Part shown: positions 1-9,364 of the stretch, piece by piece
Position numbering within the stretch: position 1 is the first letter of the stretch
Layout of the letters: each line of letters starts with the position of its first letter
Assembly (NCBI RefSeq): GCF_007993935.1
Contig: NZ_VITY01000004.1
Location: 62,001 to 126,000, forward strand
DNA: 64,000 bases
From: Bradyrhizobium macuxiense
Lineage (GTDB): Bacteria; Pseudomonadota; Alphaproteobacteria; Rhizobiales; Xanthobacteraceae
Reading direction: 5' to 3'
Translations under genes and position numbers: made by a program
The notes under the pieces: model-generated
Database searches by the model: none
What the model was told of the DNA's origin: nothing
The model's input: only the letters and a program-made list of their open reading frames with translations

Positions 1-402
1 GTCGGCCGCGAAGCGCAAATCGCAATACAGCGCGTGGACCAGGCCGATGCCCGCCGTGGCGCCGTTGAGCATCGCGATCACGGGCTTCTTGATCGCAGGG
101 TAATAGGCGTAGCGCGTCTGCCAGTCGGCGCGGCGGTTCATGTCGAACGGAATGCTCTCGCCGCGCCTGACCTCGTTAGGATCGATCCCCTTCAGCGCTT
201 CCATGTCGGCGCCGGCGCAGAAGCCGCGGCCCGCGCCGGTCAGGATGATGACGCGAACATCGTCGTCGTTCGATGCAGCCTCCATCGCGTGACGCACGTC
301 GCGCTCCATGATCGCGGTCCACGCATTCATGCGGTCGGGACGGTTGAGCGTGATGGTCGCGATCCGGTCGCTGACCTCATAGAGGATGTGCTGGTAGCTC
401 AC
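1..402 (-). CDS. Enoyl-CoA hydratase/isomerase family protein (C-terminus outside window)
   Basis: N-terminal 134 residues of a crotonase-fold protein; the gene runs off the left edge. A GTG start is chosen because GGGAG lies about 8 bases upstream. The crotonase signatures are visible: an early TITLNRPDRMNAW strand, the first oxyanion-hole motif GRGFCAGADM, and a second motif PVIAMLNGATAGIG. The family hydrates enoyl-CoA thioesters in fatty acid or related acyl-CoA breakdown; the exact substrate cannot be told from half a protein. It is the last visible member of a minus-strand series that starts near 7.5 kb. Confidence 0.88.
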   Translation of the reverse strand, partial: MSYQHILYEVSDRIATITLNRPDRMNAWTAIMERDVRHAMEAASNDDDVRVIILTGAGRGFCAGADMEALKGIDPNEVRRGESIPFDMNRRADWQTRYAYYPAIKKPVIAMLNGATAGIGLVHALYCDLRFAAD

Positions 403-518
403 GGCGATCTCCCTGTGCCTTGTTGTTATTGATGCGCGCGGCGATGCGAGCCGCGCGCGGCAGCCGACAGTAGCACATCCATCAGAATGAAAAGGCGGCG
501 CGAAATTCCGCGCGGCGG

Positions 519-1346
519 CTATTCCGCGGCCTGCAACAACACCGGCTGCGGCACACGCGCGATCCAGCCGTCGATGAAATGCTTCAGCCACGCGCGCTCG
601 GCGGCATCGTGCACGGCGCGTTCGGCGAAGTGCAGATGACGCGGTTGCGCACCCGGGGAATCCATTCGCGCGCAACCGCGCGTGGTCCAGCGATGCATCA
701 TTGCGTAGGTCACGTCGGGATGGAATTGCAGGCCGAAGGCGTTGCCGAGCTGGAACGCCTGCACCGGGAAATCGTCGCCCGCAGCAAGCAGGTCCGCGCC
801 GTCGGGCAGTTGGAAGCCCTCGCCATGCCAGTGATAGACGCGCGCCGGCCAGTTCGGACACAGCGCGCGGCCGGCCGCCGTCGGCCTGACCGGGTAATAA
901 CCGACCTCGACACGGCCTTGTGGATGCGGCGCGACGCGTGCGCCGAGTTGCCGCGCCAGCATCTGCGCACCGAGGCAGATGCCCAGGAACGGACGCTGCT
1001 CGCGCAAGGGAATCGCGATCCAGTCGATCTCGCGCCGGATGTAATCGTCGGGATCGTTGGCGCTCATCGGGCCGCCGCAGATCACCGCGCCGGCATGCGC
1101 GTCGAGCGTTGCGGGCAGCGCGTCGCCGAAGCGCGGACGGCGGATGTCGAGGGGGTAGCCCAGCGCACGCAGGGCGTTGCCGATCCGGCCGGGAGTCGAG
1201 GTCTCCTGATGCAGCACGATCAGCACCGGCCGCCGCGAAACCTGATCCAAGGTCTGGTCCCAAATCTGATCCTTGGGCGTGACCGCGGCCGGCCTTCGGT
1301 TCGCGAAGGGCACCACGACACGGGTTTGGTCAGACCGGAACGACAT
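519..1346 (-). CDS. Class I glutamine amidotransferase-like protein
   Basis: 275 residues with a class I glutaminase fold. The nucleophile elbow GICLGAQ places the catalytic Cys at 124, and LQFHPDV places the catalytic His at 209. The residue two after the His is Asp rather than the Glu usual in the Cys-His-Glu triad. There is no synthetase domain, so this is a stand-alone amidotransferase of the GMP-synthase-glutaminase-like type, often suggested to act on gamma-glutamyl compounds. The ATG is supported by AGAGGCA just upstream, although homology seems to begin only near residue 37, so a shorter protein is possible. Substrate unknown. Confidence 0.8.
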   Translation of the reverse strand: MSFRSDQTRVVVPFANRRPAAVTPKDQIWDQTLDQVSRRPVLIVLHQETSTPGRIGNALRALGYPLDIRRPRFGDALPATLDAHAGAVICGGPMSANDPDDYIRREIDWIAIPLREQRPFLGICLGAQMLARQLGARVAPHPQGRVEVGYYPVRPTAAGRALCPNWPARVYHWHGEGFQLPDGADLLAAGDDFPVQAFQLGNAFGLQFHPDVTYAMMHRWTTRGCARMDSPGAQPRHLHFAERAVHDAAERAWLKHFIDGWIARVPQPVLLQAAE

Positions 1347-1521
1347 TGCCTCTGCTTGAAGGTTTGGCCTCTGCTTAAGGATTCGGCACGTAAGGTGCGA
1401 TCATAGCTAAGTGGTCGTTAACATCGTGTGAGTTTGCGCACAGACGCGCGAAGCAAATCGCGGGCCAGAAACAGCCTTAACGACGATCAATGGGCGCGTT
1501 TCGGAGCGAAGCGAGCAGCGG

Positions 1522-2301
1522 CTAGCGCTTGCGGAGCTGGAAACCGCCGACCGCCGTCAGGATGAAGGAGCGCGGAAACAGCCGGAGCAGGAACGGCACG
1601 ACCTTGATGAAGGCGCCAGGCAGCACGGCGCGCTTGTTGGCCATCAAGCCGCGATAGGCCTGGCGCGCGACCTCGGCAGGCGTGACGTCGAGGATCGCGG
1701 AATCGAAGCCAGGCGCGAAGCCGGCGCGGTCCTGAAACTCGGAGGGCACGGGACCCGGGCAAACCACGGTGACGCGCACGCCCTTCGGCGCCAGCTCACA
1801 GCGCATCGCCTCGGAGAACGACAGCACATAGGCCTTGCTGGCATAGTACACCGCCATGCCGGGGCCCGGCAGGAATCCGGCGATCGAGCCGAGATTGAGG
1901 ATACCACCGCGGTTGCGGATCAGCTGGTCGGCAAAGCGCAGCGTCAGGTCGGTCAGCGCGCGGATGTTGACGTTGATGATGTTGAGCTGCTCGGCACGGT
2001 CCCGCTCGATGGCGAGGCCGAACAGGCCGAAGCCGGCATTGTTGACGAGATATTCGACCTCGACACCGGCCTCGGTCAGGGCCTGCGCGATCCGGTCGCC
2101 CGCATCGGTCTGCTGGAGGTCACAGGGGATCACGATCGGCACCGCGCCGCCCTTGGCCCCGAGCTCGTCGGCGAGCGCCTTCAGGCGGTCGGCGCGCCGC
2201 GCCACCAGCGCCAGGCGGTGACCATTCGATGCAAACACGCGCGCCAGTTCGGTGCCTATGCCCGCCGATGCCCCGGTTATCAGCGTCACACGCTCAGTCA
2301 C
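1522..2301 (-). CDS. Short-chain dehydrogenase/reductase (SDR)
   Basis: 259-residue NAD(P)-dependent oxidoreductase with a Rossmann fold. The nucleotide-binding GASAGIG motif follows directly after the start, NNAG is present, and the catalytic YxxxK is seen as YYASK with an upstream Ser. The C-terminus is basic and hydrophobic, as in SDRs that associate with membranes. A GTG start at 2301 is preferred to the ATG 75 bases upstream, because the upstream codons add a Cys-rich non-homologous stretch and AAGAG precedes the GTG. Substrate not predictable. Confidence 0.85.
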   Translation of the reverse strand: MTERVTLITGASAGIGTELARVFASNGHRLALVARRADRLKALADELGAKGGAVPIVIPCDLQQTDAGDRIAQALTEAGVEVEYLVNNAGFGLFGLAIERDRAEQLNIINVNIRALTDLTLRFADQLIRNRGGILNLGSIAGFLPGPGMAVYYASKAYVLSFSEAMRCELAPKGVRVTVVCPGPVPSEFQDRAGFAPGFDSAILDVTPAEVARQAYRGLMANKRAVLPGAFIKVVPFLLRLFPRSFILTAVGGFQLRKR

Positions 2302-2526
2302 GTTCAAACTCTTACTGCAAATTCTAGTGAGGTCCCCAACAAGGCGACGAGAGCATAGGCATGCGGTGTGACGCAAGCCGCGTATGGGCTTGTGGACAGT
2401 CGCAGGCCGCTAATTTGGCGATGAAACGTCAGATTTTCAGTCGGATCGCCCCCAATCGCGGCGGACATTAAAGTTTCGTCATCCGTGATGCCGGCGACGA
2501 TGCTCCCGCTTGCGCGGCCGACCGTG

Positions 2527-3030
2527 TCAGATTGCCGCGTCTGCCGTGCCCCAGGGGCCCTTCGGCAGCTCCGCCTGCTTCTCGGCGACCCGGTGCTTGA
2601 GGTCGATGCGGTCGCGCGAGGAAATGCCGAGCAGATCGGCAGCGCGCCAGACCACATTGTCCTCGAACTCGCTGACCTGGCCATCGGCATAGACCAGCTC
2701 CCACATCATCTCGACGATGCGCAGCCGTCCCTCCTCATTCACCGAGCGCATGATCACACTGGTAAAGTGATAGAGATCCACCGCCTCGCCTTCGACGCGC
2801 ATTGCGGAGGCGATCAACTTGTCGGCGGTGCCGGGATCGAGCTGGAAGCGGCTCTCGATCAGGCTGTGCAGCTTGCGCGTCTCGGCGGGCGTCGGCTCGC
2901 CGTCCAGCGAGACGACATGTACCAGCAGCGCGGTGGCCGCTAGGCGATAGTCGCCGTCATCGAAGTGGCGGTCGGCCTTTGCATCGGGGGAGACGATATC
3001 GGCAATGAATTGGCGGAGTCCGTCGAGCAT
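2527..3030 (-). CDS. TerB-family tellurite resistance-like protein
   Basis: 167 residues, all-helical, matching the TerB domain (DUF533/TerB superfamily): acidic helix pairs around the LLVHVVSLDGEPT and ELVYADGQVSEFED motifs, which form the two pseudo-repeated, metal-binding-like acidic loops of the fold. The ATG is preceded by GAGAG. Soluble and cytoplasmic. No other ter genes are nearby, so a role in tellurite resistance itself is not supported; in this lineage stand-alone TerB proteins are common and uncharacterised. Confidence 0.8.
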   Translation of the reverse strand: MLDGLRQFIADIVSPDAKADRHFDDGDYRLAATALLVHVVSLDGEPTPAETRKLHSLIESRFQLDPGTADKLIASAMRVEGEAVDLYHFTSVIMRSVNEEGRLRIVEMMWELVYADGQVSEFEDNVVWRAADLLGISSRDRIDLKHRVAEKQAELPKGPWGTADAAI

Positions 3031-3137
3031 CGCTCTCTCTGTCGAATGAAGCTGAAACGTATATGGCGTGGAAACAGAACCGGCGCAATCCGCGCAGGTT
3101 CCCGCTGCGGCATTACGTTTGGGTAATCTGGAGCACC

Positions 3138-3222
3138 GTCATTGCGAGCGAAGCGAAGCAATCCATGGTTCTGCGGATGCGGTGCGATGGATTGCTTCGT
3201 CGCTTTCGCTCCTCGCAATGAC
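3138..3222. repeat. Intergenic palindrome, family A
   Basis: Two long inverted arms (3138-3166, beginning GTCATTGCGAGCGAAGCG, and 3187-3222) can fold into a large hairpin. It sits between the convergent-side end of the cyclase gene and the TerB gene. The GTCATTGCGAGCGAAGC type of palindrome is a well-known dispersed element in Bradyrhizobium and Rhodopseudomonas genomes. Confidence 0.75.
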
Positions 3223-3239
3223 GGAGAGGTCACTACCCC

Positions 3240-4649
3240 TCACGGTATCTCGTACACCACGAGCTTGTCGGCAATGCCGCGCAGTGCCGCTTCCTTCTGG
3301 ATCGGCTTGATCGCAGCGCGATCGAGGATGCCTGCAACCTCCGCCGATTCCATCACCGGCTGGGTCAGATGGATTTCCTGCGACGTCGACAGGCTCTGCA
3401 CCCTGGCTGCGATATTCACGGTCTGGCCGAAATAATCCTGCCGCTCGTTCAGCGTCACCGCGAGGCACGGCCCTTCATGGATGCCGATCTTGACGACCAG
3501 ATCCTCCTTGCCGCGCTCGGCGTTGAGCTCTTTCATCGCCGCACGCATGCGCAGGCCCGCCGACAATGCATGCTCGGGCCGGATGAACGTTGCCATCACG
3601 GCATCGCCAATCGTCTTCACGACAGCGCCGCGCTCGGAGGCGATGATCTCGAGCAGCGCGTGGAAATGCGCCCGCACCAGATCGAACGCGGCGAGATCGC
3701 CGACCCGCTCATAAAGCGCGGTCGAGCCCTTGAGATCGGTGAACAGGAAGGTCAGCGCGGTGATCTTCAGCCGCTGGTCGACGGTGAGATTGTCGGCCTT
3801 GAATACGTCGCGGAAGGTCTGGTTCGACAGCATCCGCTTTGCGGTGAGGATCGGCTTGCGCTTGCCGAGCAATTTGTGCAGCGGATCGCCGGCGATCCAC
3901 ACCGATGGCAGCACGCGAACGTCGGCGTGATTCTCCAGCGAGAGCCGCAGTGGCCCCGGCCGCATCGTCGAGGTCCCGGTCGGCGCATGAGTCTTGTTGA
4001 ATGCGATCGAGAACTGCTGACGATCGGTGGTCGGCTCGCCCTCGACGGCGAAGAAGTGCGCCGAATGCGTCACCGGCTCGAACACGATGACGAATTCATT
4101 GGGCAAATTGAGCGACAGGATCGCCTTTTCGCCGGGCGGCAATTCGAGCCCCTCCAGCGTCACCTCGTTGATCAGGGTCGCCAGCGAGCTCTCATCGAAC
4201 TCGATCCCCGAACTCCAGAACATCTGGCGGAAATATTCCCAGATCGGCAGCGTGCTGGGATCGTGTGCGGCAATGTGCCGGACGCGCGGGCTGACGGTGA
4301 AGGCAACCTCGACCAGTTCATCGACCGAGGCCTCGTAGCCGCACGCGCACAGCGCGCAATTATAGTCGTCATGACGCAACGACTTCAGGGTGGTGTGGGC
4401 ATCGAGCACGCCGCCGCAGCCGGGACACAGCACGTTCCAGCTCATGTCGAACAGGCCGAGCCGCGACGCATGCAGGAAGCCGGAGATCACCTTCTCCTCT
4501 TCCAGCCCGGTGCGGCGCGAGAAATCCAGCGCGTTGATGCGATTGAGCTCGCGATCATGGCCATCGGCGATCAGTTGCTGCATGGCATCGACGACGGCCG
4601 GATCGGCCGTCTGCCTGAGGACTGCGAGATGGGCCTGTGTATCGCTCAT
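3240..4649 (-). CDS. Class III adenylate/guanylate cyclase with N-terminal zinc-ribbon region
   Basis: 469 residues. The C-terminal third is a class III cyclase domain with the expected catalytic set: metal ligands Asp305 (FTDLKGST) and Asp349 (KTIGDAVMA), purine-binding Lys345 and Asp405, and transition-state Asn412 and Arg416 (GQTVNIAAR). It should therefore make cAMP from ATP. The N-terminal half matches the DUF5939 type and holds a putative zinc ribbon (Cys75, Cys78, Cys98, Cys101). No membrane segments, so it is cytosolic. AAGG lies upstream of the ATG. The P450 gene ends 42 bases upstream, suggesting co-transcription. Confidence 0.88.
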   Translation of the reverse strand: MSDTQAHLAVLRQTADPAVVDAMQQLIADGHDRELNRINALDFSRRTGLEEEKVISGFLHASRLGLFDMSWNVLCPGCGGVLDAHTTLKSLRHDDYNCALCACGYEASVDELVEVAFTVSPRVRHIAAHDPSTLPIWEYFRQMFWSSGIEFDESSLATLINEVTLEGLELPPGEKAILSLNLPNEFVIVFEPVTHSAHFFAVEGEPTTDRQQFSIAFNKTHAPTGTSTMRPGPLRLSLENHADVRVLPSVWIAGDPLHKLLGKRKPILTAKRMLSNQTFRDVFKADNLTVDQRLKITALTFLFTDLKGSTALYERVGDLAAFDLVRAHFHALLEIIASERGAVVKTIGDAVMATFIRPEHALSAGLRMRAAMKELNAERGKEDLVVKIGIHEGPCLAVTLNERQDYFGQTVNIAARVQSLSTSQEIHLTQPVMESAEVAGILDRAAIKPIQKEAALRGIADKLVVYEIP

Positions 4650-4690
4650 GGTGAGGCCTTAAGTGAGCATTGGGACACCGCCGCGCAAGG

Positions 4691-6076
4691 TCAGCGCGGC
4701 TTGATCGTGAACACCGGAGAGCGGTTCGGCTGTGTCGTCACCACGCCGATCGGAATCACCGGATCCTTGTCCGCCAGCGCGACGCGGAACGCGCCGACGA
4801 TCTTCGCGAGCGCGAGCGTCGCCTCGACCAGCGCAAAATGCGCGCCGATGCAGACTCGTGCGCCAACGCCGAACGGCAGATAGGCAAAGCGATCGGGCGG
4901 CGTTCCCGTCAGGAAACGCTGCGGCACGAACGCGTTCGGGTCGCGCCACAACTTTTCATGCCGGTGCAACAGCCACGGTGCGATCAGGATTACGTCATGC
5001 TTCCTGACCGGACGGCCCATGATGGTGTCGGGACCGCCCGCCGCGCGCGCGATCAGGAATGCTGGCGGATAAAGCCGCATGGTTTCGTCGATCACCGCGC
5101 GGGTGAACTTCAACCGCTCAATGTCGAGCGTGCCATCTGCTGCCACGCTCCTGACTTCTGCTGCCAATTGTTCCTGGGTCTCAGGATCGAGCGCCAGCAG
5201 ATAGAGCGCCCAGAACAGCGCGGTTGCGGTCGTCTCATGGCCGGCCAGGATCATGGTCGCGACCTGGTCGCCGAGCTGGGCATCGGTGAAGGCCTGGCCG
5301 GTTTCAGGATCGCGCGCGGCACCCATCAGATCGAACAGGTCGCGGGCCGGCGCGTTGTCATCCTTGCCGGCGGCGCGGCGCTCGGCCATCAGCATGCCAA
5401 CGAATGCGGTCCAGCGCTTGCGGAAGCGGGCGCGCCGGAAATCCTGCGGGGTCGGCCAATTCAGGGGCAATAGCAGGTCCAGCATATGCGGCCGCGCCAG
5501 CGTGTCGCCATACTCCATCACGAAGTCGCGCAGCGCGGCGCCGTGGCGCTCCATGCCGAACGAGAACATGGTGCGGCCGGCGATCTCCAGCGTCATGCGC
5601 TGCATGACCTCGCGCAGATCGACCGGTCCATCGCTCGCGGTCTTCAGCTTGGCGATGGTCTCGTCGACCGCCGCGATCATGTAGGGCACGAGCGTCATCA
5701 CCGCGCGCGGCGTGAATGCCGGCGCCAGCGTGCGGCGCTGATGCTTCCACGCGCGGCCCTCGGCGATCAGCAGGCCCTCGCCCAGCATCGGACGCAGCAC
5801 GCGAAGACCTGCCGGCGTGCGGTGGTAGTTCTCGTAATTGTCGACCAGCACATGGCGGATCGCATCCGGCGTGTTGAGGATGAAGCTCGAGTGGTTGAAG
5901 AAGCGGCCCTGGACGATGTCGTCCTCATAGGCGCGCTGGCCCCAGGTTTCGATCGGCGAGTTGCGCATCACCCGCATCCGCTGGAACGCACCCATGTCGG
6001 CGGGCGCGCGCGGCGGAGCCGGCGGGACCAGGGGACGCCGCGTGACCGTGATATCGTAGACTTCGGCTATGCTCAT
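4691..6076 (-). CDS. Cytochrome P450
   Basis: 461-residue heme-thiolate monooxygenase. Visible are the I-helix AGHETTATALFW, the ExxR helix (DETMRLYPP) and the heme loop FGVGARVCIGAHFAL with the axial Cys at about 409. No membrane anchor, so it is a soluble bacterial type that needs ferredoxin and reductase partners, none of which are adjacent. The ATG at 6076 is chosen over one 78 bases upstream, because GAGGA lies 4-5 bases in front of it and the longer version adds a non-homologous tail. It lies between the exported hydrolase and the cyclase gene on the same strand. Substrate unknown. Confidence 0.92.
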   Translation of the reverse strand: MSIAEVYDITVTRRPLVPPAPPRAPADMGAFQRMRVMRNSPIETWGQRAYEDDIVQGRFFNHSSFILNTPDAIRHVLVDNYENYHRTPAGLRVLRPMLGEGLLIAEGRAWKHQRRTLAPAFTPRAVMTLVPYMIAAVDETIAKLKTASDGPVDLREVMQRMTLEIAGRTMFSFGMERHGAALRDFVMEYGDTLARPHMLDLLLPLNWPTPQDFRRARFRKRWTAFVGMLMAERRAAGKDDNAPARDLFDLMGAARDPETGQAFTDAQLGDQVATMILAGHETTATALFWALYLLALDPETQEQLAAEVRSVAADGTLDIERLKFTRAVIDETMRLYPPAFLIARAAGGPDTIMGRPVRKHDVILIAPWLLHRHEKLWRDPNAFVPQRFLTGTPPDRFAYLPFGVGARVCIGAHFALVEATLALAKIVGAFRVALADKDPVIPIGVVTTQPNRSPVFTIKPR

Positions 6077-6159
6077 GGTCCTCGCTTCCTGCCTCACGCA
6101 TTGGCCGATCCGGCCATGCGATCCCGGCGCCATGAAGGCGCGCGGACCCTCCACCAGAC

Positions 6160-7521
6160 CTAATAAGTCAGCTCGGCGACCGCAATCCGGTTCTCGGACG
6201 CCGGCCAGGCCCGCATCACGATGCGCTCTCCGTTGAAGATCGCGGCGACCGGACGGCCGACCTCGGCCGCGGCAAACCGCAACGTCGTCACCGCATCCGT
6301 CGGCACGCCGGATTTGACGTCGCCCGGCTCCTTGCCGTCGAACAGCACGATATCGCGCGGCAGACCGAAATAACCGCGCGGCCGCGACATCAGCACGATG
6401 GCGCCTGCACCGGCATCGGCCGGCAGCATCGGCCGCGCCGCACGCAGATGCACGATCTCGGAAGAGCGCGAAAACGGCGAGCGATAGATGTGCGTCGTCA
6501 CCGCATCAGGCGAGGTCAGCACGAATTCGAGCGGCCAGGACGGATCGACCTGCGCCGGCCCCCAGCGGCCATCGGCGCCGGTCTGCGAGCTGTGCAGCGG
6601 GCCGCCGATGCGCTCGCCGGTCTCCGCCGACACACGATAGATATCGACCACGGCACCCGGCACCGGCTGGTTGGTCGGCACGCCGCCGGGCGTGCCCGTG
6701 ACGAGGCCGCTCAGCCGCACCGCCGTCTCCGGCACGATCTCGATCCGCGACGGCTCATGCCCGGCGATGAATTTGTAGATCTCGCGAAAGGCGCGCGGAT
6801 GATACGCGGTCTCGCGATGATCGACCGCACCGAGCACCAGATTGGTCGCGCCTTTCAGCGCGGGGCCTTCCGTCGTGACGTTGGTCGGCGTGCCCGGCTT
6901 GCCGATGAAGCGGCCGTCGGCTTGCGCATATTTGTCGAGACCGTCGCTGCGCAAGGTCAGGAACGCGGTGCCGACAGTTACTTCGCTGTCGCCATCGTTC
7001 AGCCCGCGCAGGAACGGTCCGCGCCCGTTGAACTCGTTGCCGAGGCCGTCGTCGGACGCATACACGCCGTGATTGGGCGTGCCGCACAGCACCGCGTGGC
7101 TGATGTCGCCGCCGCCACCATTCTTGATGATGTTGCGGATCGCATTGCCGCCGCGCGAATTGCCGACCAGCGCGATGCGCGCGGCGCCGCTGCTCTGCTT
7201 CAGCTCCTTGACCGCCTCGGCGAGCGCGCGGCGCTGGTCCTCGGTCGAGGAGCGGCCCGCCTGCTCGATCTTGTCATCGGCGCGCGCCAGCGGATCGGTG
7301 AAATTGATCGCGGCCATGCGCTCGCGCGGCACGCCGTTGGACTCCATCCGCCACAACGTCGTCATCCAGAGCGCGGCGTGATCGCCATTGCCGTGGACGA
7401 ACAGGATCGGCGGGATGTCGCCGGCCTGCGCGGACTGGGCGAAGGCCGGGGCAGAGAGGCGGCCGGCCAGCAGAGTCAGGGCGCCGGCCCCTTGAAAAAA
7501 TCTCCGCCGCGACAGCGCCAT
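6160..7521 (-). CDS. Tat-exported alpha/beta hydrolase
   Basis: 453 residues. The N-terminus has a twin-arginine signal (SRRRFFQ followed by a hydrophobic stretch and an AFA-type cleavage site), so the protein is predicted to fold in the cytoplasm and be exported to the periplasm. The mature part starts with the FVHGNGDHA oxyanion region; the nucleophile is Ser122 in GNSRGG. The C-terminal half (about residues 270-450) is beta-rich and may be an accessory domain. Family knowledge suggests a lipase or esterase, perhaps a polyester depolymerase-like enzyme; the substrate is not known. Strong GGGGA upstream of the ATG. First gene of the minus-strand series. Confidence 0.82.
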   Translation of the reverse strand: MALSRRRFFQGAGALTLLAGRLSAPAFAQSAQAGDIPPILFVHGNGDHAALWMTTLWRMESNGVPRERMAAINFTDPLARADDKIEQAGRSSTEDQRRALAEAVKELKQSSGAARIALVGNSRGGNAIRNIIKNGGGGDISHAVLCGTPNHGVYASDDGLGNEFNGRGPFLRGLNDGDSEVTVGTAFLTLRSDGLDKYAQADGRFIGKPGTPTNVTTEGPALKGATNLVLGAVDHRETAYHPRAFREIYKFIAGHEPSRIEIVPETAVRLSGLVTGTPGGVPTNQPVPGAVVDIYRVSAETGERIGGPLHSSQTGADGRWGPAQVDPSWPLEFVLTSPDAVTTHIYRSPFSRSSEIVHLRAARPMLPADAGAGAIVLMSRPRGYFGLPRDIVLFDGKEPGDVKSGVPTDAVTTLRFAAAEVGRPVAAIFNGERIVMRAWPASENRIAVAELTY

Positions 7522-7671
7522 TGGTCCCCTTCCCCAAGCCTTTCAGGGCTTTAGCTGTGTCCTACCCAGCTCAGGGATACCGTTATCGCTGGACAGGACA
7601 CGCGTTTGCCGGGCATCAGTTGATGCAGCCGGAATCATTCACAAACCATAGCAGGCCTACCGGAACCGGAT

Positions 7672-9351
7672 ATGACCGAACCGCCTGATCGACCAGACAG
7701 TATCACTGCACCGTTGCGGCATTCAATCTTCAGGCGAATCTGGCTCGCCAGCCTGCTCTCCAATCTCGGCATCCTGATCCAGGGCGTCGGCGCCGCCTGG
7801 GCGATGACCCAGATGAGCTCGGAGGCCGACAAGGTGGCGCTGGTGCAGACCGCGCTGATGCTGCCGGTGATGCTGATCTCGATGCCGGCCGGCGCCATCG
7901 CCGACATGCATGACCGCCGCATCGTCGCGCTGGTGTCGCTGGCGATCGCGCTCTCTGGCGCCACCACGCTGACGGTGCTGGCCTGGCTCAATCTGGTGAC
8001 GCCGAACATCCTGCTCGCGCTGTGCTTCGTTGTCGGCAGCGGCATGGCGCTGTTCGGCCCGGCCTGGCAATCCTCGGTCAGCGAGCAGGTGCCGTCGGAG
8101 ACGCTGCCGGCCGCGGTCGCGCTGAACGGCATCAGCTACAACATCGCGCGCAGCTTCGGCCCGGCGATCGGCGGCATCGTGGTTGCATCCGCGGGCGCCG
8201 TGGCGGCGTTCGCCGCCAATGCCGTGCTGTATCTGCCGCTGCTCGTCGTGCTGTTCCTGTGGAATCGCGTCAGCGAGCCGTCGCGGTTGCCGCGTGAACG
8301 GCTGAACCGCGCCATCGTTTCCGGCGTGCGCTACATCACCAATTCGCCGTCGATCAAGATCGTGCTGACCCGCACCATGGTGACCGGCATCATCGGCGGC
8401 TCGGTCTCGGCGCTGATGCCGCTGGTGGCGCGCGACCTCCTGCATGGCGGCGCGCAGACCTACGGTATCATGCTCGGCGCCTTCGGCATGGGCGCTGTGA
8501 TCGGCGCGCTCAACATCAGCGAAATCCGCAGCCGGCTCAGCGGTGAGGCCGCGGTGCGGACCTGCGCGCTGCTGATGGGCGTCGCGATCGCAATCGTTGC
8601 CGTGAGCAAGCAGCCGGTCATCACCGCAGCCGCGCTGGTGGTGGCCGGCGCGGTGTGGATGCTGGCGATCGCGCTGTTCAATATCGGCGTGCAGCTGTCG
8701 GCGCCGCGCTGGGTCGCCGGCCGTTCGCTGGCGGCCTTCCAGGCCTCAATCGCCGGCGGCATCGCGATCGGAAGCTGGTGCTGGGGCCGCATCACGGACG
8801 TCGGCGGCGTCGAGATGGCGCTGCTGATCTCCGCCGGGTTGATGCTGCTGTCGCCGCTGCTCGGGATCTGGCTGCGGATGCCGCCGGTCGGCGCCCGCAA
8901 CGAGGACGCGACCGATATGCTGGCCGATCCCGAGGTGCGGCTGCAACTGACCGGACGCAGCGGGCCGCTGGTGGTCGAGATCGAGTACCGGGTGGCGCAG
9001 GACAATGCGCGCGCCTTCCACAACGTGATGCAGGACGTGCAGCTGAGCCGCCAGCGCAACGGTGCCTATGGCTGGTCGATCGCGCGCGACATCGCCGATC
9101 CCGAATTGTGGACCGAGCGCTATCATTGCCCGACCTGGCTCGATTTCCTGCGCCAGCGCAACCGCGCCACCCAGATCGAGCGCGAGCTGCATCAGAAGGC
9201 GGCCGACTTCCATATCGGCGCGGATCCGATCCGCGTGCGCCGGATGCTGGAGCGGCCGTTCGGGTCGGTGCGCTGGAAGGACGAGACCCCGGACCGCGCC
9301 GCCAAGGAAGTGATCCCGGTGGTCGCGACCGCGGCGGGCAGCAGTACGTAG
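7672..9351 (+). CDS. MFS transporter (MFS_3/EntS-like) with C-terminal monooxygenase-like domain
   Basis: 559 residues: about twelve hydrophobic segments up to residue 410, then a soluble tail of about 140 residues. The transporter part resembles the MFS_3 group of enterobactin-exporter-like proteins (GSGMALFGPAWQSSVSEQVP). The tail (VEIEYRVAQDNARAFHNVMQDVQ) looks like a ferredoxin-like antibiotic-biosynthesis-monooxygenase (ABM) fold, a fusion known in this family. Likely a proton-driven exporter in the inner membrane; substrate unknown. The upstream ribosome-binding sequence is weak. Transcribed divergently from the exported hydrolase. Confidence 0.85.
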   Translation: MTEPPDRPDSITAPLRHSIFRRIWLASLLSNLGILIQGVGAAWAMTQMSSEADKVALVQTALMLPVMLISMPAGAIADMHDRRIVALVSLAIALSGATTLTVLAWLNLVTPNILLALCFVVGSGMALFGPAWQSSVSEQVPSETLPAAVALNGISYNIARSFGPAIGGIVVASAGAVAAFAANAVLYLPLLVVLFLWNRVSEPSRLPRERLNRAIVSGVRYITNSPSIKIVLTRTMVTGIIGGSVSALMPLVARDLLHGGAQTYGIMLGAFGMGAVIGALNISEIRSRLSGEAAVRTCALLMGVAIAIVAVSKQPVITAAALVVAGAVWMLAIALFNIGVQLSAPRWVAGRSLAAFQASIAGGIAIGSWCWGRITDVGGVEMALLISAGLMLLSPLLGIWLRMPPVGARNEDATDMLADPEVRLQLTGRSGPLVVEIEYRVAQDNARAFHNVMQDVQLSRQRNGAYGWSIARDIADPELWTERYHCPTWLDFLRQRNRATQIERELHQKAADFHIGADPIRVRRMLERPFGSVRWKDETPDRAAKEVIPVVATAAGSST

Positions 9352-9364
9352 ATCTAGCCGGTCG

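Noticed and set aside
2527..3030. Tellurite-resistance locus
   Set aside because: Only a lone TerB-like gene is present; terA, terC, terD and terZ are absent.
3369..4883. Open frame of 504 codons on the plus strand
   Set aside because: It is antisense to the cyclase and P450 genes, has no recognisable motif, and its His/Arg/Gln-rich composition is that of a high-GC shadow frame.
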